In this document: positions 16,227 to 26,348 of the stretch, in pieces | Layout of the letters: each line of letters opens with the position of its first letter | Numbering within the stretch: the first letter of the stretch is position 1 | From: SSSZ01 sp016790965 | Lineage (GTDB): Bacteria; Pseudomonadota; Gammaproteobacteria; Burkholderiales; Rhodocyclaceae | Reading direction: 5' to 3' | NCBI GenBank assembly: GCA_016790965.1 | Contig: JAEUNZ010000027.1 | Span: forward strand, 110,983-174,982 | Length of the DNA: 64,000 nt | Made by a program: the position numbers and the translations under genes | Notes under the pieces: generated by a model | Told to the model about the DNA's origin: nothing | Databases searched by the model: none | What the model saw: the letters and a program-made list of their open reading frames with translations, nothing else

Positions 16227-16390
16227 CTCAGAACCTGTGAAATTTTCGGGCACGCCCGAGCGGCGTGCCCAGGTGTGCACGATCAAGGCGCAAAGCACAG
16301 GCATAGCTCCGGCTATGGCAAGCCATTGCAACGCCGAGCGGGCGCAACTGGGTCTGACGAGCGAGGGTGAATGAAATTCTCGGCTCTCAG
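16227..16390. repeat. Family A-related palindromic element between convergent genes
   Basis: 164 bp between the ends of ndh and the REC-GGDEF gene. The left end CTCAGAACCTGTGAAATTT resembles family A (CTCAGAG then TGTGAAGAAAT); the right end, read on the minus strand, is CTGAGAGCCGAGAATTTCAT and contains the TGA stop of the REC-GGDEF gene. Internal hairpins are GGCACGCC...GGCGTGCC and CATAGCTCCGGCTATG. Confidence 0.55.
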
Positions 16391-17310
16391 GGCTCGCGGG
16401 TCAGGTCGGCCCAGCACACCCGGTTGCGGCCCTGCTGCTTGGCGGCGTAGAGCTGGCGGTCGGCGGCGATGAGCAACTCTTCGGCGCTGCCCTGGCGTCC
16501 GGTGACGGTGACGCCGCCGACGGAAACCGTCAGTTCGGGGGAGGCGCTGGACTGGGTGTGTTCGATGCCCAGGGCCTTCACCTTCTGGCGGATGGCTTCG
16601 GCGACCTCCTGGCCCCCGGCGCCGTCGCAGTCGGGCAGGATGAGGGCGAATTCCTCGCCGCCGTAGCGGGCGGCGAGGTCGCCGGGACGGCGCAGGGCGT
16701 CGGCCAGGGTGCGTGCCACCTGCTTCAGGGAGCCGTCGCCGGCCGCGTGGCCGTAGTGGTCGTTGTATTGCTTGAAATAATCGACATCGACCAGGGCCAA
16801 TCCGAAGCTGGAACCGTTGCGCAGGCTGCGCGCGATTTCCTGCAGCAGGGCCTGGTCAAAGGCGCGGCGGTTGGGGATTTCGGTGAGGCCGTCACGCCCG
16901 GCCAGGGTTTCCAGGAGTTTGCGCTGGCGCACGAAGCGGGCCAGGTTGGAGACGCGGGCCTTGACGATGGCCGGGCTGAAGGGCTTGCCGATGTAGTCGC
17001 TGGCTCCCAGGCGCAGGCCCTTTTCCTCGTCGTTGGTGGAATTGAGGGCGGTGAGGAAGATCACCGGGATTTCCCGCGTCGCATCGTTGTCCTTGATGTG
17101 GCGCAGCACCTCGTAGCCGTCCATGTCGGGCATCAGCACGTCGAGCAGCACCACATCGATCTGGTCGTCGCTGGCCAGGCGTTCCAGAGCCTGTTCGCCC
17201 GTTTTGGCTAGGATCACCTGGTAGTCGTCCTTGAGCAGGGCGACGAGGACGGTGCGATTGATTTTTTCGTCTTCGACCACCAGGACGCGCTGTTTCGACT
17301 GCGGAGTCAT
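16387..17310 (-). CDS. Response regulator with GGDEF diguanylate cyclase domain
   Basis: 307 residues. The receiver domain (1-120; VLVVEDEKINR, phospho-acceptor in VVLLDVLMPDMDG, YIGKP) is joined to a GGDEF domain (about 140-305) with the active site RYGGEEFALILPD, so c-di-GMP synthesis is expected on phosphorylation. An RxxD inhibitory site is not obvious. The start codon overlaps the stop of the giant hybrid kinase (17307-17310), which makes that kinase the likely phosphodonor. Confidence 0.9.
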   Translation of the reverse strand: MTPQSKQRVLVVEDEKINRTVLVALLKDDYQVILAKTGEQALERLASDDQIDVVLLDVLMPDMDGYEVLRHIKDNDATREIPVIFLTALNSTNDEEKGLRLGASDYIGKPFSPAIVKARVSNLARFVRQRKLLETLAGRDGLTEIPNRRAFDQALLQEIARSLRNGSSFGLALVDVDYFKQYNDHYGHAAGDGSLKQVARTLADALRRPGDLAARYGGEEFALILPDCDGAGGQEVAEAIRQKVKALGIEHTQSSASPELTVSVGGVTVTGRQGSAEELLIAADRQLYAAKQQGRNRVCWADLTREP

Positions 17311-20300
17311 GCCGTTTCTCCTCGATTGAGGGCTACGAGCATCGTGCAGACGAGATCGCGCGCCTCTTCAAATTCTACATCTTCGACGTGCCCGGCAATG
17401 CGGGCGAGTTGCTCTCCCAGGGTGGCGTCGCCGCCTTCCCGCAGGCGCTCGATCAGTTCCAGGGCTTCCGAACTGCCCAGGTCGATGAGGCGCAGCAGTT
17501 TCTCCAGATCGGCGGCGACGGGGGCGCCGGCGGTGCCGGTTGGCACGGCCGCGGCCGCGGCGGGGGCCGCGCCAACGCCTCTCAGGGCGTCGCAGAATAT
17601 CCGGAGTTCATCGGCCAGGGTGCTGAGCAGCGGGGCGGGGTTTGCCCCGCTCTCCGCGCCCTCGCCGATCAGGGCCTGCTCCAGGGCAGCGGCGGCGGCG
17701 GATACGGTGGCGGCGCCCAGGGTTCCGGCGGTGCCCTTGATGGAATGGGCGAGAATGCCCGCCCGGCGGACCTCTCCGCCTTCGAGCAATATGGCGAGCT
17801 GCGCCCCGGCGTCGGCGTAGGCCTGTACGAATTCACCCAATAGGCGGGCATAGAGGCCGTCATTGCCGCCCACCTGGGCGCGGCCTTGCAGCGGATCGAA
17901 GCCGGCCACGGCCGGATAGACACGGGCGGCGCTCTCCCGGGCCTTCTCGGGCGGCGGCGGGCGACGGTCCTCGCCGCGCCCGGCCGGGCGTATCCATTGC
18001 AGGAGGACGGCTTCCAGGCGCTTGCTGTCGATGGGCTTGGTCAGGTGGTCGAACATGCCGGCGGCGCGGCTCTTTTCCCGGTCGCCGGCCAGGGCGTGGG
18101 CCGTCATGGCTACGATGGGCAGTTCCCCAAGGCCGGGGTAGGCACGGATGCGTCGCGTCGCCTCGTAGCCGTCCATGTCGGGCATCTGGACGTCCATGAG
18201 CACCAGATCGTAGACGCCGGTGCAGGCCTTGCTCACGCCACTGGCGCCATCGGCTGCGATGTCCACCCGCAGGCCCGCCTGTTGCAGCAGTTCGGCGGCC
18301 ACCTGCTGGTTAATGGGATTGTCTTCCACCAGTAGCACCCGGGCGCCGCGGATGGCGGCGAGAGGGTCGCCGATGCCGGAGCCGCCGGCCAGCGCCCCCG
18401 GGCTGTGATGACCGGGGACGCCAAAGAGGCTAAGCACCGTTTCGGTCAGCAGGGCTTCGCTCACCGGTTTGACCAGGAAGCCATCGATGCCGGCCTTTTC
18501 CGCCTCGTGCACCACTTCCTCGCGGCCGTAGGCGGTGACCATGAGCACGGCGGGCACGCGGGTCAGGTGCAACTCGCGGCGGATGCGGCGAGTGGTTTCT
18601 ATGCCGTCCAGGCCGGGCATGCGCCAGTCCATGAGAACCAGGTCGTAGCCCCGGCCGCCGAGGGCGTTTTCCCGGGCGATCGCTTCCAGGGCGGTCTCGC
18701 CGGAGTCCACCTGCTCGACGACCAGGTCCAGGCGCTGCAGGAGCGCTTCCAGGATGGTGCGCGAGGTAGCATTGTCGTCCACCACCAGGACGCGGCGGCC
18801 GGAAATCGAGGGGGTTTCCGGGGTGCTCGGCGCGCTGGCTACGGGCAGCGCCGGGGCTTCCCGGCAGGGTAGGTCGAACCAGAACGTGGTGCCCTGACCT
18901 TCGCCGCTGCGGACCTCCAGGGTGCCCCCCATCAGCTCGACCAGTTGGCGCGAAATGGCCAGTCCCAGGCCGGTGCCGCCGAAGCGGCGGGTGATCGTCC
19001 CGTCGGCCTGATGGAAGGGCTGGAAGAGATTCTCCAATTGCTGCGGGTTGATGCCGATCCCCGTGTCGCGCACCGAGAAACGCAACAACTCGCCGTCCGG
19101 CCCGTCGCACAGCCGGTGCACCGCGACGAGCACTTCGCCTTGCGCGGTGAATTTGACCGCATTGCCGGCCAGATTGATGAGCACCTGACCGAGGCGCAGG
19201 GAATCGCCCAGGAGCGTGGTGGGGACCGCGTCGCCCCGCTCGATCAGCACCTCCAGACCTTTTTCCTCCGCCGGGCCGACCACCACATTGGCCAAATTGT
19301 CGAGCACCTCGTCCAGGGAGAAGGGCATGATCTCGACGCTCATGCGGCCGGCTTCGATCTTGGAGAAGTCGAGCACGTCGTTGATGATGCCCAGGAGCGT
19401 GTTGGCAGAACTGCCCAGTTTGCGTACGTAATCCTTCTGCCGTGGCGTGAGTTCGGTGCGTTGCAGGAGTTCGCCCAGGCCGATGACCGCGTTCATGGGG
19501 GTGCGGATTTCATGGCTCATGCGGGCAAGGAAGTCGCTCTTGGCGCGGGTGGCGGCCTCGGCTTCCTCGCGGGCCACCTTGAGCGCAGCCTCGACCTCGA
19601 TGCGTTCGGCGATCTCATCCTGCAACAAGCGATTGGCGGCTTCCAGCTCCGCGGTGCGGGTGCGCACCCGCTCGTCCAGGTGGCTGAGGATGCGGGCGTT
19701 TTCGATGGCGATGGCCATCTGGGAGGAGAGAATTTCGAGCACCCGTACGTGGGCCGGGGAAAAGGCGCCGCAGGCCAGACGGTTCTCCAGGTAGAGCAGA
19801 CCCGAGAGCTTGCCCGCATGGATCAGGGGAAGGCAGAGGAGCGAGCGCGCGCCGTGCTGCATGATGGCAGGGTCGCGGCCGAACTGCTCGTCCGCCGTGG
19901 CATCCGCCAGCACCACGGCCTGCTCGGTACGGGCGGCGAAGGCGACCACCGAGCGGGCCACGGGCAATTCGCCGCTGGATGCCGCTGCGTCGAGGGGAAG
20001 CGAGGGCAAGGCGCTGAAATCGCCACCCTCCTCGGCCCGAGCCTCGATGGTCAGGGCACCGTCCACGTCCAGGATCAGGAAGCCCCGGTCGGCGCCCGCG
20101 TTGGCCAGGGCGACGTGCATCAGCTTCTGCTTCAGGGCCTCCGCATCGCGCTCGCCGGCGATCAGGTGGGAAGCGCCCACGATGGCGTCCAGATCGAGGG
20201 AGTCGGCGGCGCGGCTGGTGGCCTGGGTGTTGGTGTGGGTGGTCGAGCGGCGGGGCGCGGAACGCCGTCCGCGGCCTCCCTCTTGGTGGCCTGCGGCGAA

Positions 20301-23300
20301 GACGTTGGCGTAGTGCTCGGCCAGCTGGTCGAGCTTTCTCTGGGCGCCCCAGGCCTGATAGCCGCGGTAGGCACGGCGCAGGTGAACAGCGGCAAAATCG
20401 AGCTTGCCCCGCGCCATCCAGAAGCGGCAGGCCAGTTCGTTGGCCAGGGCTTCGTCGTGGATGAAGCCGCCCTGGGCCGCCTGGGCGATGGCCACTTCGT
20501 AAAGGGACAGGGCGTCGCCGACCCTTTGTTCGAGGCGCGCCCGCTCGGCTTCCACCAGGGCGTGCTTGTGGCGGAAATTGTCCGGGCAATGCTGTGTCCA
20601 GCGCTTGAGCAGGGCCTGGTTGGAATCCACCCGGTCCATGATTGCGGGTCGGGGCAGGGTATCGTCCAGGGCGATGTAGATCAGCGAGTGCAAATAGCGC
20701 ACGTCGGCTTCGGTGACGTAGGAGGCGATGAAATGGACCGTAGACGCCGCCTGCTCGATGCTTTCCCGCGCTGCGGCGTAATGGCCGTGCAGATAGAGCG
20801 CCCAGGCCCGCACGCAGTGGTAGAAACAGAGGGAGGACTGACTGTTGTGGCTCCGGCAGGCGGCGACGAAATCCGCTTCACTGATGTCCACCGTGTCGAA
20901 GGAATCGGGCGCTGGCGTGCGGCCCAGGAGGTTGGCCACCACCGCCCGGGCGCCGACGATGGAGTCGGTGGCCAGGTGGTTCTTCACCTTGCGGGTGAAG
21001 GCCAGGGCCTCGTCGATCTGTCGCATCTGGCGGTCCAGATTGGCGCCGCGGAACATTTGGTTGATGGTGCCGCCCCACATCATCAGGTAGCTGACGAACT
21101 GGTGCTCCCCCGCCTCCAGGCCGGCGTCTATGCCCGGTTGCAGGTAGTGCTCGCCCTCGCGTACGTGCCGCATCCAGTGATTGACGAAGGACACCATGAT
21201 GAGGCTGGCGCGGCACTTGAGGCCGTTGTCCGGGAAGCGCTCGGTGAGCCGGATGGCCAGGCGGGCGAATTCGTAGCCCTCGGCGAATTCGCCGAAGTCG
21301 CCGCACAGTACGCCCCCCAGGCTGGCGTAGCCCTTGAGGGATTCGGGCACGTGGCCGTAGGCCAGCGACAGGTGGGTCATCTTGGCCAGGAACCAGCCGT
21401 AGAGCTCGCGCTGGCCGGCGAAGTAGGCGGCGGTATGAACCGGCATCAGCACCTTCATGGCCATACGCTGCACCGGGTCGGTCATTTCGGCCAGGTCGAC
21501 CAGGGAGGCGATGGATCGGTCTGCGATGGCGGCGCGGATGGGGGCGAGCTCCGCTTCCAGGGCCTCGCGCAGGTTGCCCTGCGGAACGCTGATGCCCAGC
21601 AGGGCCAGCGCCTCGCGGGCCTCTTCCACCGCTTCGGCGTTGCGGCCCAGGACGGTGTACTCGCTGATCAGGAGGGCGCAGATACCGGCCCGGTCGAGGA
21701 CGTTCTCGGCTTTTTCCCGCACCACGGCGATGTCGGCCATGGAGCGGTCGTAGTCGCCCGCCAGGTAGGCCACCTCGGCCCGGCGGCGGGTGAGGTCCAG
21801 GGCGGCGCCATGGCAGGAGGACCAGGCGTCCGGGGGCAGACAGACGATGGCCGCGTCGAGATAGTCGAGGGCGGCCTGGTAGGCGTTGGCCCGCACCGCC
21901 CGCTCCGCCGCACGGCGATTGAGACCGGCGAGACGCAAGCTTTCCTGCCCGGCAGCCATCAGGTCGACCCCGGCGTTGAGTTGATCCACCACCTCGAAAA
22001 TCCGCTCTTCCAGATCGGTTTCCGCCAGGCTTTCCAGCAGGAGCCGGCCGATGTCCAGGTGCAGGGCCTTGCGCGCTTCGCCGTCCATGAGGGCGTAGGC
22101 GGCCTGCTGCACGCGGTCGTGGCTGAAGGCGAAGCGCTCGCCATCCGAGCCGTCTCCCGCGCTGCGCAGCAGTTCGCCGCGCAGGGCCGGCAGGAGGTCG
22201 TCGAAAAGCTTCTCGCGGGGCGAGCGATGGATGATGGCCAGGGTGTCGAGGGAGAAGGCATTGCCGATACAGGCCGCCTCGCGCAGGGCTGCCTGGGTGG
22301 CTTGGGGCAGCCGTCGCAGGCGCTCGACCAGGAGATCCACCACGTTGTCGGTGATGGCCATGGCCTCGACGCGCGCCATGTCCCAGGTCCAGCCGGAGCG
22401 GCGCTGGTCGTCGCCCAGGCGGTAGGTGATGAGCTCTTCCCGATACAGGGTGTGCAGGAACTGGCCAACGAAGAAAGGATTGCCCAGGGTCTTGCGCTGC
22501 ACCAGCGCCGCCAGGGGGAGCGCGTCTTCCGGCGCGGCGTGGAAGGAGGCGGCGATCAGCTCGGTGATGGCTTCCAGGGACAGGGGGGCGAGGGTGATTT
22601 CGGTGAGGGGGGCCTCCTCGTCGATCAGCCGCAGGATCATCGCCCGCAGGGGGTGAGCGGCGTCCACCTCGTTGTCGCGATAGGCGCCGATGATGAGCAG
22701 GTGGTGCAGGTCGTCGCCGGCGGCGAGGGATTCCAGCAGGCGCAGGGTGGCGGTATCGGCCCACTGCAGGTCGTCCAGGAAGAGCACCAGGGGGGCATCT
22801 TCGGCGGCCAGGGCCTGGACGAAACGGCGGAAGATGACGCGGAAGCGGTGCTGCGCCTCGTTGCCGGCGAGTTCCGGTACCGGCGGCTGGGGGCCGATCA
22901 ATTCCTCGATGGCCGGGATGACGTGGGCGACGACGGCCCCCTTTTCCCCCACCGCGGAGAGGACACGGTCGCGCAGGGCGCTGCGCCGCGCGTCGTCGAG
23001 CAGCAGCGCCTGGTGCAGGAAGTCGCTGAAGGCCGCCACCAGGGCGCTGTAGGGGGTGTTGCGCTGGAATTGGTCGAACTTTCCCGCTACCAGGCTGCCG
23101 CCGATGCCGGTCAGGGGGCGGCAGAATTCCCGCACGAGGGTGCTCTTGCCGATGCCGGAGTAACCGCTCACCAGCACCAAATGGCGCTGGCTGCGGTCGG
23201 CTTCGAAGGCTGCCACCAAGCGCTCGATCTCCGTTTGGCGGCCGACCATCTTCTCGCTGAGCTGGAAGCGTTGCGGCACGTCGGCGGCGCCCAGGGCAAA

Positions 23301-24140
23301 GTTCTCGATGGGCGCTCCCCGGGCGAGGCCGTCGCGGCAGCGCAACAGGTCAGCGCGAATGCCCCAGGCGCTCTGGTAGCGATCCTCGGCGCTCTTTTCC
23401 AGAAGACGGGCCACCAGGCGCGCGACGACCGGAGGCAGCCCGGGCACCAGCTCGCGCAAGTCCGTTGGGCGGCGAGCCAGGTGCGAATAGACGGTTTCGG
23501 CGGCGTCGGCGCCGGGGAAGGGGGGGCGCCCGGCGAGCAGTTCGAATAGGGTGGCGCCCAGGCCGTAGAGGTCGGCCCGGTAGTCGAGGCTGCGATGCAT
23601 GCGGCCGGTCTGCTCCGGCGCGATGTAGGCCAGCGTCCCCTCCAGGGCCTCCGGATTGCGCAGTGCCGGGTTGAGGCGGGGAAGCCGCGAAGCCAGCCCG
23701 AAGTCGATCAACTGGACCGTCCGCGCCGCCGTCACGATCAGATTGCCCGGGCTGATGTCCTTGTGAATGATGTCGGCCAGATGAACCTCGGCCAGGGCCT
23801 CGCAGGCGCCGATGGCGATGTCGAGAAATTCCGGCAGGCGCAGGGCGCCGCGGGTGAGGCGCCGGGCCAGGGATTCGCCGCCGGCGTCCTCCAGCACCAG
23901 GGCGTGCCCCTCGGGCAGGGCGACGAAATCCAGGGCCTGCCCGATGCCGGGTGAGGCCAGGCTTTTCAGAAGCTCGTACTCGTGCTGATAACGCTCGAAA
24001 TGCTCCCGGGCGAGATCGCCTTCCTTCAACACCTTCAGGATCACCGGTCGCCGATCGCACTGCCGCAGGGCCCGCAGGACGCGGGTCGAGGGGCTTTCGT
24101 AGAGCAGCTCTTTCAGGTGGAAGTCGGCGGCTTGGGGCAT
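17307..24140 (-). CDS. Giant trifunctional Ser/Thr kinase - ATPase - hybrid histidine kinase
   Basis: 2277 residues, no membrane segment seen. Order: Ser/Thr kinase (1-270; Lys36, HKDISPGN 126-133, DFG 146-148); AAA-type ATPase (Walker A GYSGIGKST near 324, LVLFLDDLQWAD); a long helical repeat region (about 600-1250); GAF (about 1330-1480); HisKA (SHEIRTPMN near 1538); HATPase (GTGLGLAISRQL); receiver 1 (near 1785-1900, LMDWRMPGLDG); receiver 2 (near 1935-2045, LMDVQMPDMDG); HPt (LAHSIKGTAGTLG near 2120). Such proteins occur in proteobacteria and cyanobacteria as multi-input phosphorelays. The kinase loop lacks the classical HRD arginine (HKD), as is common in this group. It forms an operon with a beta-propeller gene before and a REC-GGDEF gene after. 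Confidence 0.9.
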   Translation of the reverse strand: MPQAADFHLKELLYESPSTRVLRALRQCDRRPVILKVLKEGDLAREHFERYQHEYELLKSLASPGIGQALDFVALPEGHALVLEDAGGESLARRLTRGALRLPEFLDIAIGACEALAEVHLADIIHKDISPGNLIVTAARTVQLIDFGLASRLPRLNPALRNPEALEGTLAYIAPEQTGRMHRSLDYRADLYGLGATLFELLAGRPPFPGADAAETVYSHLARRPTDLRELVPGLPPVVARLVARLLEKSAEDRYQSAWGIRADLLRCRDGLARGAPIENFALGAADVPQRFQLSEKMVGRQTEIERLVAAFEADRSQRHLVLVSGYSGIGKSTLVREFCRPLTGIGGSLVAGKFDQFQRNTPYSALVAAFSDFLHQALLLDDARRSALRDRVLSAVGEKGAVVAHVIPAIEELIGPQPPVPELAGNEAQHRFRVIFRRFVQALAAEDAPLVLFLDDLQWADTATLRLLESLAAGDDLHHLLIIGAYRDNEVDAAHPLRAMILRLIDEEAPLTEITLAPLSLEAITELIAASFHAAPEDALPLAALVQRKTLGNPFFVGQFLHTLYREELITYRLGDDQRRSGWTWDMARVEAMAITDNVVDLLVERLRRLPQATQAALREAACIGNAFSLDTLAIIHRSPREKLFDDLLPALRGELLRSAGDGSDGERFAFSHDRVQQAAYALMDGEARKALHLDIGRLLLESLAETDLEERIFEVVDQLNAGVDLMAAGQESLRLAGLNRRAAERAVRANAYQAALDYLDAAIVCLPPDAWSSCHGAALDLTRRRAEVAYLAGDYDRSMADIAVVREKAENVLDRAGICALLISEYTVLGRNAEAVEEAREALALLGISVPQGNLREALEAELAPIRAAIADRSIASLVDLAEMTDPVQRMAMKVLMPVHTAAYFAGQRELYGWFLAKMTHLSLAYGHVPESLKGYASLGGVLCGDFGEFAEGYEFARLAIRLTERFPDNGLKCRASLIMVSFVNHWMRHVREGEHYLQPGIDAGLEAGEHQFVSYLMMWGGTINQMFRGANLDRQMRQIDEALAFTRKVKNHLATDSIVGARAVVANLLGRTPAPDSFDTVDISEADFVAACRSHNSQSSLCFYHCVRAWALYLHGHYAAARESIEQAASTVHFIASYVTEADVRYLHSLIYIALDDTLPRPAIMDRVDSNQALLKRWTQHCPDNFRHKHALVEAERARLEQRVGDALSLYEVAIAQAAQGGFIHDEALANELACRFWMARGKLDFAAVHLRRAYRGYQAWGAQRKLDQLAEHYANVFAAGHQEGGRGRRSAPRRSTTHTNTQATSRAADSLDLDAIVGASHLIAGERDAEALKQKLMHVALANAGADRGFLILDVDGALTIEARAEEGGDFSALPSLPLDAAASSGELPVARSVVAFAARTEQAVVLADATADEQFGRDPAIMQHGARSLLCLPLIHAGKLSGLLYLENRLACGAFSPAHVRVLEILSSQMAIAIENARILSHLDERVRTRTAELEAANRLLQDEIAERIEVEAALKVAREEAEAATRAKSDFLARMSHEIRTPMNAVIGLGELLQRTELTPRQKDYVRKLGSSANTLLGIINDVLDFSKIEAGRMSVEIMPFSLDEVLDNLANVVVGPAEEKGLEVLIERGDAVPTTLLGDSLRLGQVLINLAGNAVKFTAQGEVLVAVHRLCDGPDGELLRFSVRDTGIGINPQQLENLFQPFHQADGTITRRFGGTGLGLAISRQLVELMGGTLEVRSGEGQGTTFWFDLPCREAPALPVASAPSTPETPSISGRRVLVVDDNATSRTILEALLQRLDLVVEQVDSGETALEAIARENALGGRGYDLVLMDWRMPGLDGIETTRRIRRELHLTRVPAVLMVTAYGREEVVHEAEKAGIDGFLVKPVSEALLTETVLSLFGVPGHHSPGALAGGSGIGDPLAAIRGARVLLVEDNPINQQVAAELLQQAGLRVDIAADGASGVSKACTGVYDLVLMDVQMPDMDGYEATRRIRAYPGLGELPIVAMTAHALAGDREKSRAAGMFDHLTKPIDSKRLEAVLLQWIRPAGRGEDRRPPPPEKARESAARVYPAVAGFDPLQGRAQVGGNDGLYARLLGEFVQAYADAGAQLAILLEGGEVRRAGILAHSIKGTAGTLGAATVSAAAAALEQALIGEGAESGANPAPLLSTLADELRIFCDALRGVGAAPAAAAAVPTGTAGAPVAADLEKLLRLIDLGSSEALELIERLREGGDATLGEQLARIAGHVEDVEFEEARDLVCTMLVALNRGETA

Positions 24141-24155
24141 GGGGAGCGAGACCGG

Positions 24156-26348
24156 TCAGTCGCAGGCGTAGACCTGGACGATGTTGTAGGTCGAGTCGGC
24201 AAGATACACCCGACCTTCCCGGGCGTGCATGAGGAAGGGCATCCACACGCCGCCCTCCGCCGTGCTCAGCTTGAAGAGCGAAAGCCCCCCGATGAAGCGG
24301 GGGGTGTCTGCGCCCAGAGCGAACACCTTGAGGGCGCGGTTCACCAGATCGTTCACATAGAGGCGCTCGCCTTCGATGGCCAGGCTGGTGGGGAGCATGA
24401 AGCGCTCGCCATCGGGGTTGCCTTCCTCCCAGTAGCCCTGGCGGCCGAAGCTGAAGAGCGAGCGGCCGTCACGGTCGAAGACGCAGATGCGGTCGTTGAA
24501 CTGGTCCGTCACGTAGAGGCGCCCGTCGGCGGCGAGGGCCGCGTCGGTAGGGGTGAAGGGGGAGTCGCCCCGCACTTCGCCCTCCCAGACGAAGGTGCGG
24601 ATCGGGCGCGCCGTGCCGCTGGGCAGAATCTGCCAGTGGGCCATGCGGTTGTTGAGGGTGTCGGCGATATAGACATGACCGTCGCCGGAGGCCGCCATGC
24701 CCTGGGGACCGGACAGGCAGGCCGGCCCCTTGCCCTTGACGCCGAAGGGCAGGCCGAAATTGACCAGATTGCCCAGGGGGCCGATCTGGTAGAGGCTGAT
24801 GGTTCCGGTATCGAAATTGCCGGCCAGGACGATGGGCGTGCCGGGAACCCATTGCCCGAGCAGGGGAAAGTCCGGGACGAAGGAGGCGAGGCCCAGGTTG
24901 CCGGCCAGGAACCAAGCGTCGAGCTGAACCGGGTCGGGCACGTAGCCGGTGCCCTGGGCGCGGCAGGCGGTAAGGCGCCAGTTCCCCGCATCGAGCACCA
25001 GGCGGGCCTCGCGCAGCCAGTCGGCGCCGCCGGAGTGTTGCAGGGTGGCCCGGGTCAGATGCCCCCACCAGGCGTCGTACTGGCCGGCCAGGGCGGCACT
25101 GGCGGAAACCGGCCAGGCCGCTGCGGGGCTGGCCGCAGCCCCGGGGCTGGATTCCGGTTGGGCAAAGGCAATGACCGAAGTGACGCAGTTCAACTGCTCG
25201 TTGCTCGCGCTGGCGGGGTCGTCCCGGCGCTTGCCCACGGCGGCGATCAGTTTCGCCGTCGCCCGAGGCCCGTGGGAGAAATCGATGCGCACCTTGAGAA
25301 TGCGGGAGGTGAAGGGCTCGCTGATGAAGAAGACATCCGGAGCCCCCCCGTCGCAGATCACGTAGGGGCTGACCAGGGTCGTGTCTTCCAGGAAGTAGTA
25401 GAGGGGGTCGCTGGGCGAATTGACCGGCTCGGGGCCGTGGTGCCAGCCGGCCCGCAGGCCCGCCACCGTGGCCAGGGGGCGGCCGTCGGTGTGATAGACC
25501 GAAATGGTGTTGGCGACGTGGTCCGGTACGAAGACCCGGTCGCCCACCACATTCACGTCGCGCATGATGTTGAGCATGCCCAGGCCTCGGGGCGTGCCGA
25601 AGCGGTGGGCGATGAGGGTGCTGCCCCCGCTGGCCACGTAGTCGCCGTCGACCGGCGCGTCGGCGGCGCAGCGCAGGATTTCGTAATTGCCTGTATTGGC
25701 GAGGTAGAGATGGCCCTTGGCGTCGGAGGCGAGCCCCTGGGGCCAGGTAAGATCGTGCCGCCGGCCCTTCACCTGGACCGAGCGGAATTCCCCCAGGTAA
25801 CGGCCGTCTTCCGTCAGGCGCACGCAGCGGTTGCGCAGGGGATCCGTGGCGTTATGGAAAAATTCGTCATTCACGAAGAGTTCGAAGCCCTTCTTGCCGC
25901 GCACCAAGGTGAGGCCGTTGGGATCCTGCAAGGGGGCAAAGCCCTTCTGCGCCGTGTTGCCCAGGGCTCCTGCAAAGCGCGGTGCGCCTTCTGTGAGGTC
26001 GAGGACCACGATGCGGCTGTTGCCCATGTCGGAGACGAAGACCCGGTTTTTTTCAGGGTGGGGGCAGACATGGAAGGGCATGTGGAAGGGCAGCGCCGCC
26101 TCGCCCCCCACCGCGCTTTCCGGCGCGTGGAGCACATGGCGCAGGGTGCTCAGGTCGGCATCGAAGACCAGCAGGCGGTTGTTGCCCGTATCGCATACCC
26201 AGACGTTGCCCGCCCGGTCCAGGGCAACCCCCACCGGAGAATTGAGCGTCATGCCCGGCGCCACCGGCCCGGGAAGCGTATCGCCCGGCTGCGCGGTAGT
26301 CCCGAAGCTTGCGATGTGCCGGAGTACCGGCCCTGTTCTGTCCCCCAT
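24156..26348 (-). CDS. NHL-type beta-propeller protein
   Basis: 730 residues with repeated NHL/SMP-30-like blades, for example NSPVGVALDRAGNVWVCDTGNNRLLVFDAD, GMAASGDGHVYIADTLNNRM and AALAADGRLYVTDQFNDRICVFDRDG. No signal peptide follows from the chosen ATG at 26348, which has GAGGAGCAGGG directly upstream; a start at 26401 would add a short Lys/Pro-rich lead without a signal. Enzymatic function is not evident; the propeller probably binds a ligand or protein. It ends 15 bp before the giant kinase gene, so it may supply the input for that kinase. Alternatives such as a surface-exposed propeller are less likely without an export signal. Confidence 0.75.
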   Translation of the reverse strand: MGDRTGPVLRHIASFGTTAQPGDTLPGPVAPGMTLNSPVGVALDRAGNVWVCDTGNNRLLVFDADLSTLRHVLHAPESAVGGEAALPFHMPFHVCPHPEKNRVFVSDMGNSRIVVLDLTEGAPRFAGALGNTAQKGFAPLQDPNGLTLVRGKKGFELFVNDEFFHNATDPLRNRCVRLTEDGRYLGEFRSVQVKGRRHDLTWPQGLASDAKGHLYLANTGNYEILRCAADAPVDGDYVASGGSTLIAHRFGTPRGLGMLNIMRDVNVVGDRVFVPDHVANTISVYHTDGRPLATVAGLRAGWHHGPEPVNSPSDPLYYFLEDTTLVSPYVICDGGAPDVFFISEPFTSRILKVRIDFSHGPRATAKLIAAVGKRRDDPASASNEQLNCVTSVIAFAQPESSPGAAASPAAAWPVSASAALAGQYDAWWGHLTRATLQHSGGADWLREARLVLDAGNWRLTACRAQGTGYVPDPVQLDAWFLAGNLGLASFVPDFPLLGQWVPGTPIVLAGNFDTGTISLYQIGPLGNLVNFGLPFGVKGKGPACLSGPQGMAASGDGHVYIADTLNNRMAHWQILPSGTARPIRTFVWEGEVRGDSPFTPTDAALAADGRLYVTDQFNDRICVFDRDGRSLFSFGRQGYWEEGNPDGERFMLPTSLAIEGERLYVNDLVNRALKVFALGADTPRFIGGLSLFKLSTAEGGVWMPFLMHAREGRVYLADSTYNIVQVYACD

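Noticed and set aside
18945..23549. A 1534-codon open frame antisense to the giant kinase gene
   Set aside because: It mirrors the codon pattern of the kinase on the other strand, its peptide is Gly/His/Gln-rich low complexity, and no family is visible.
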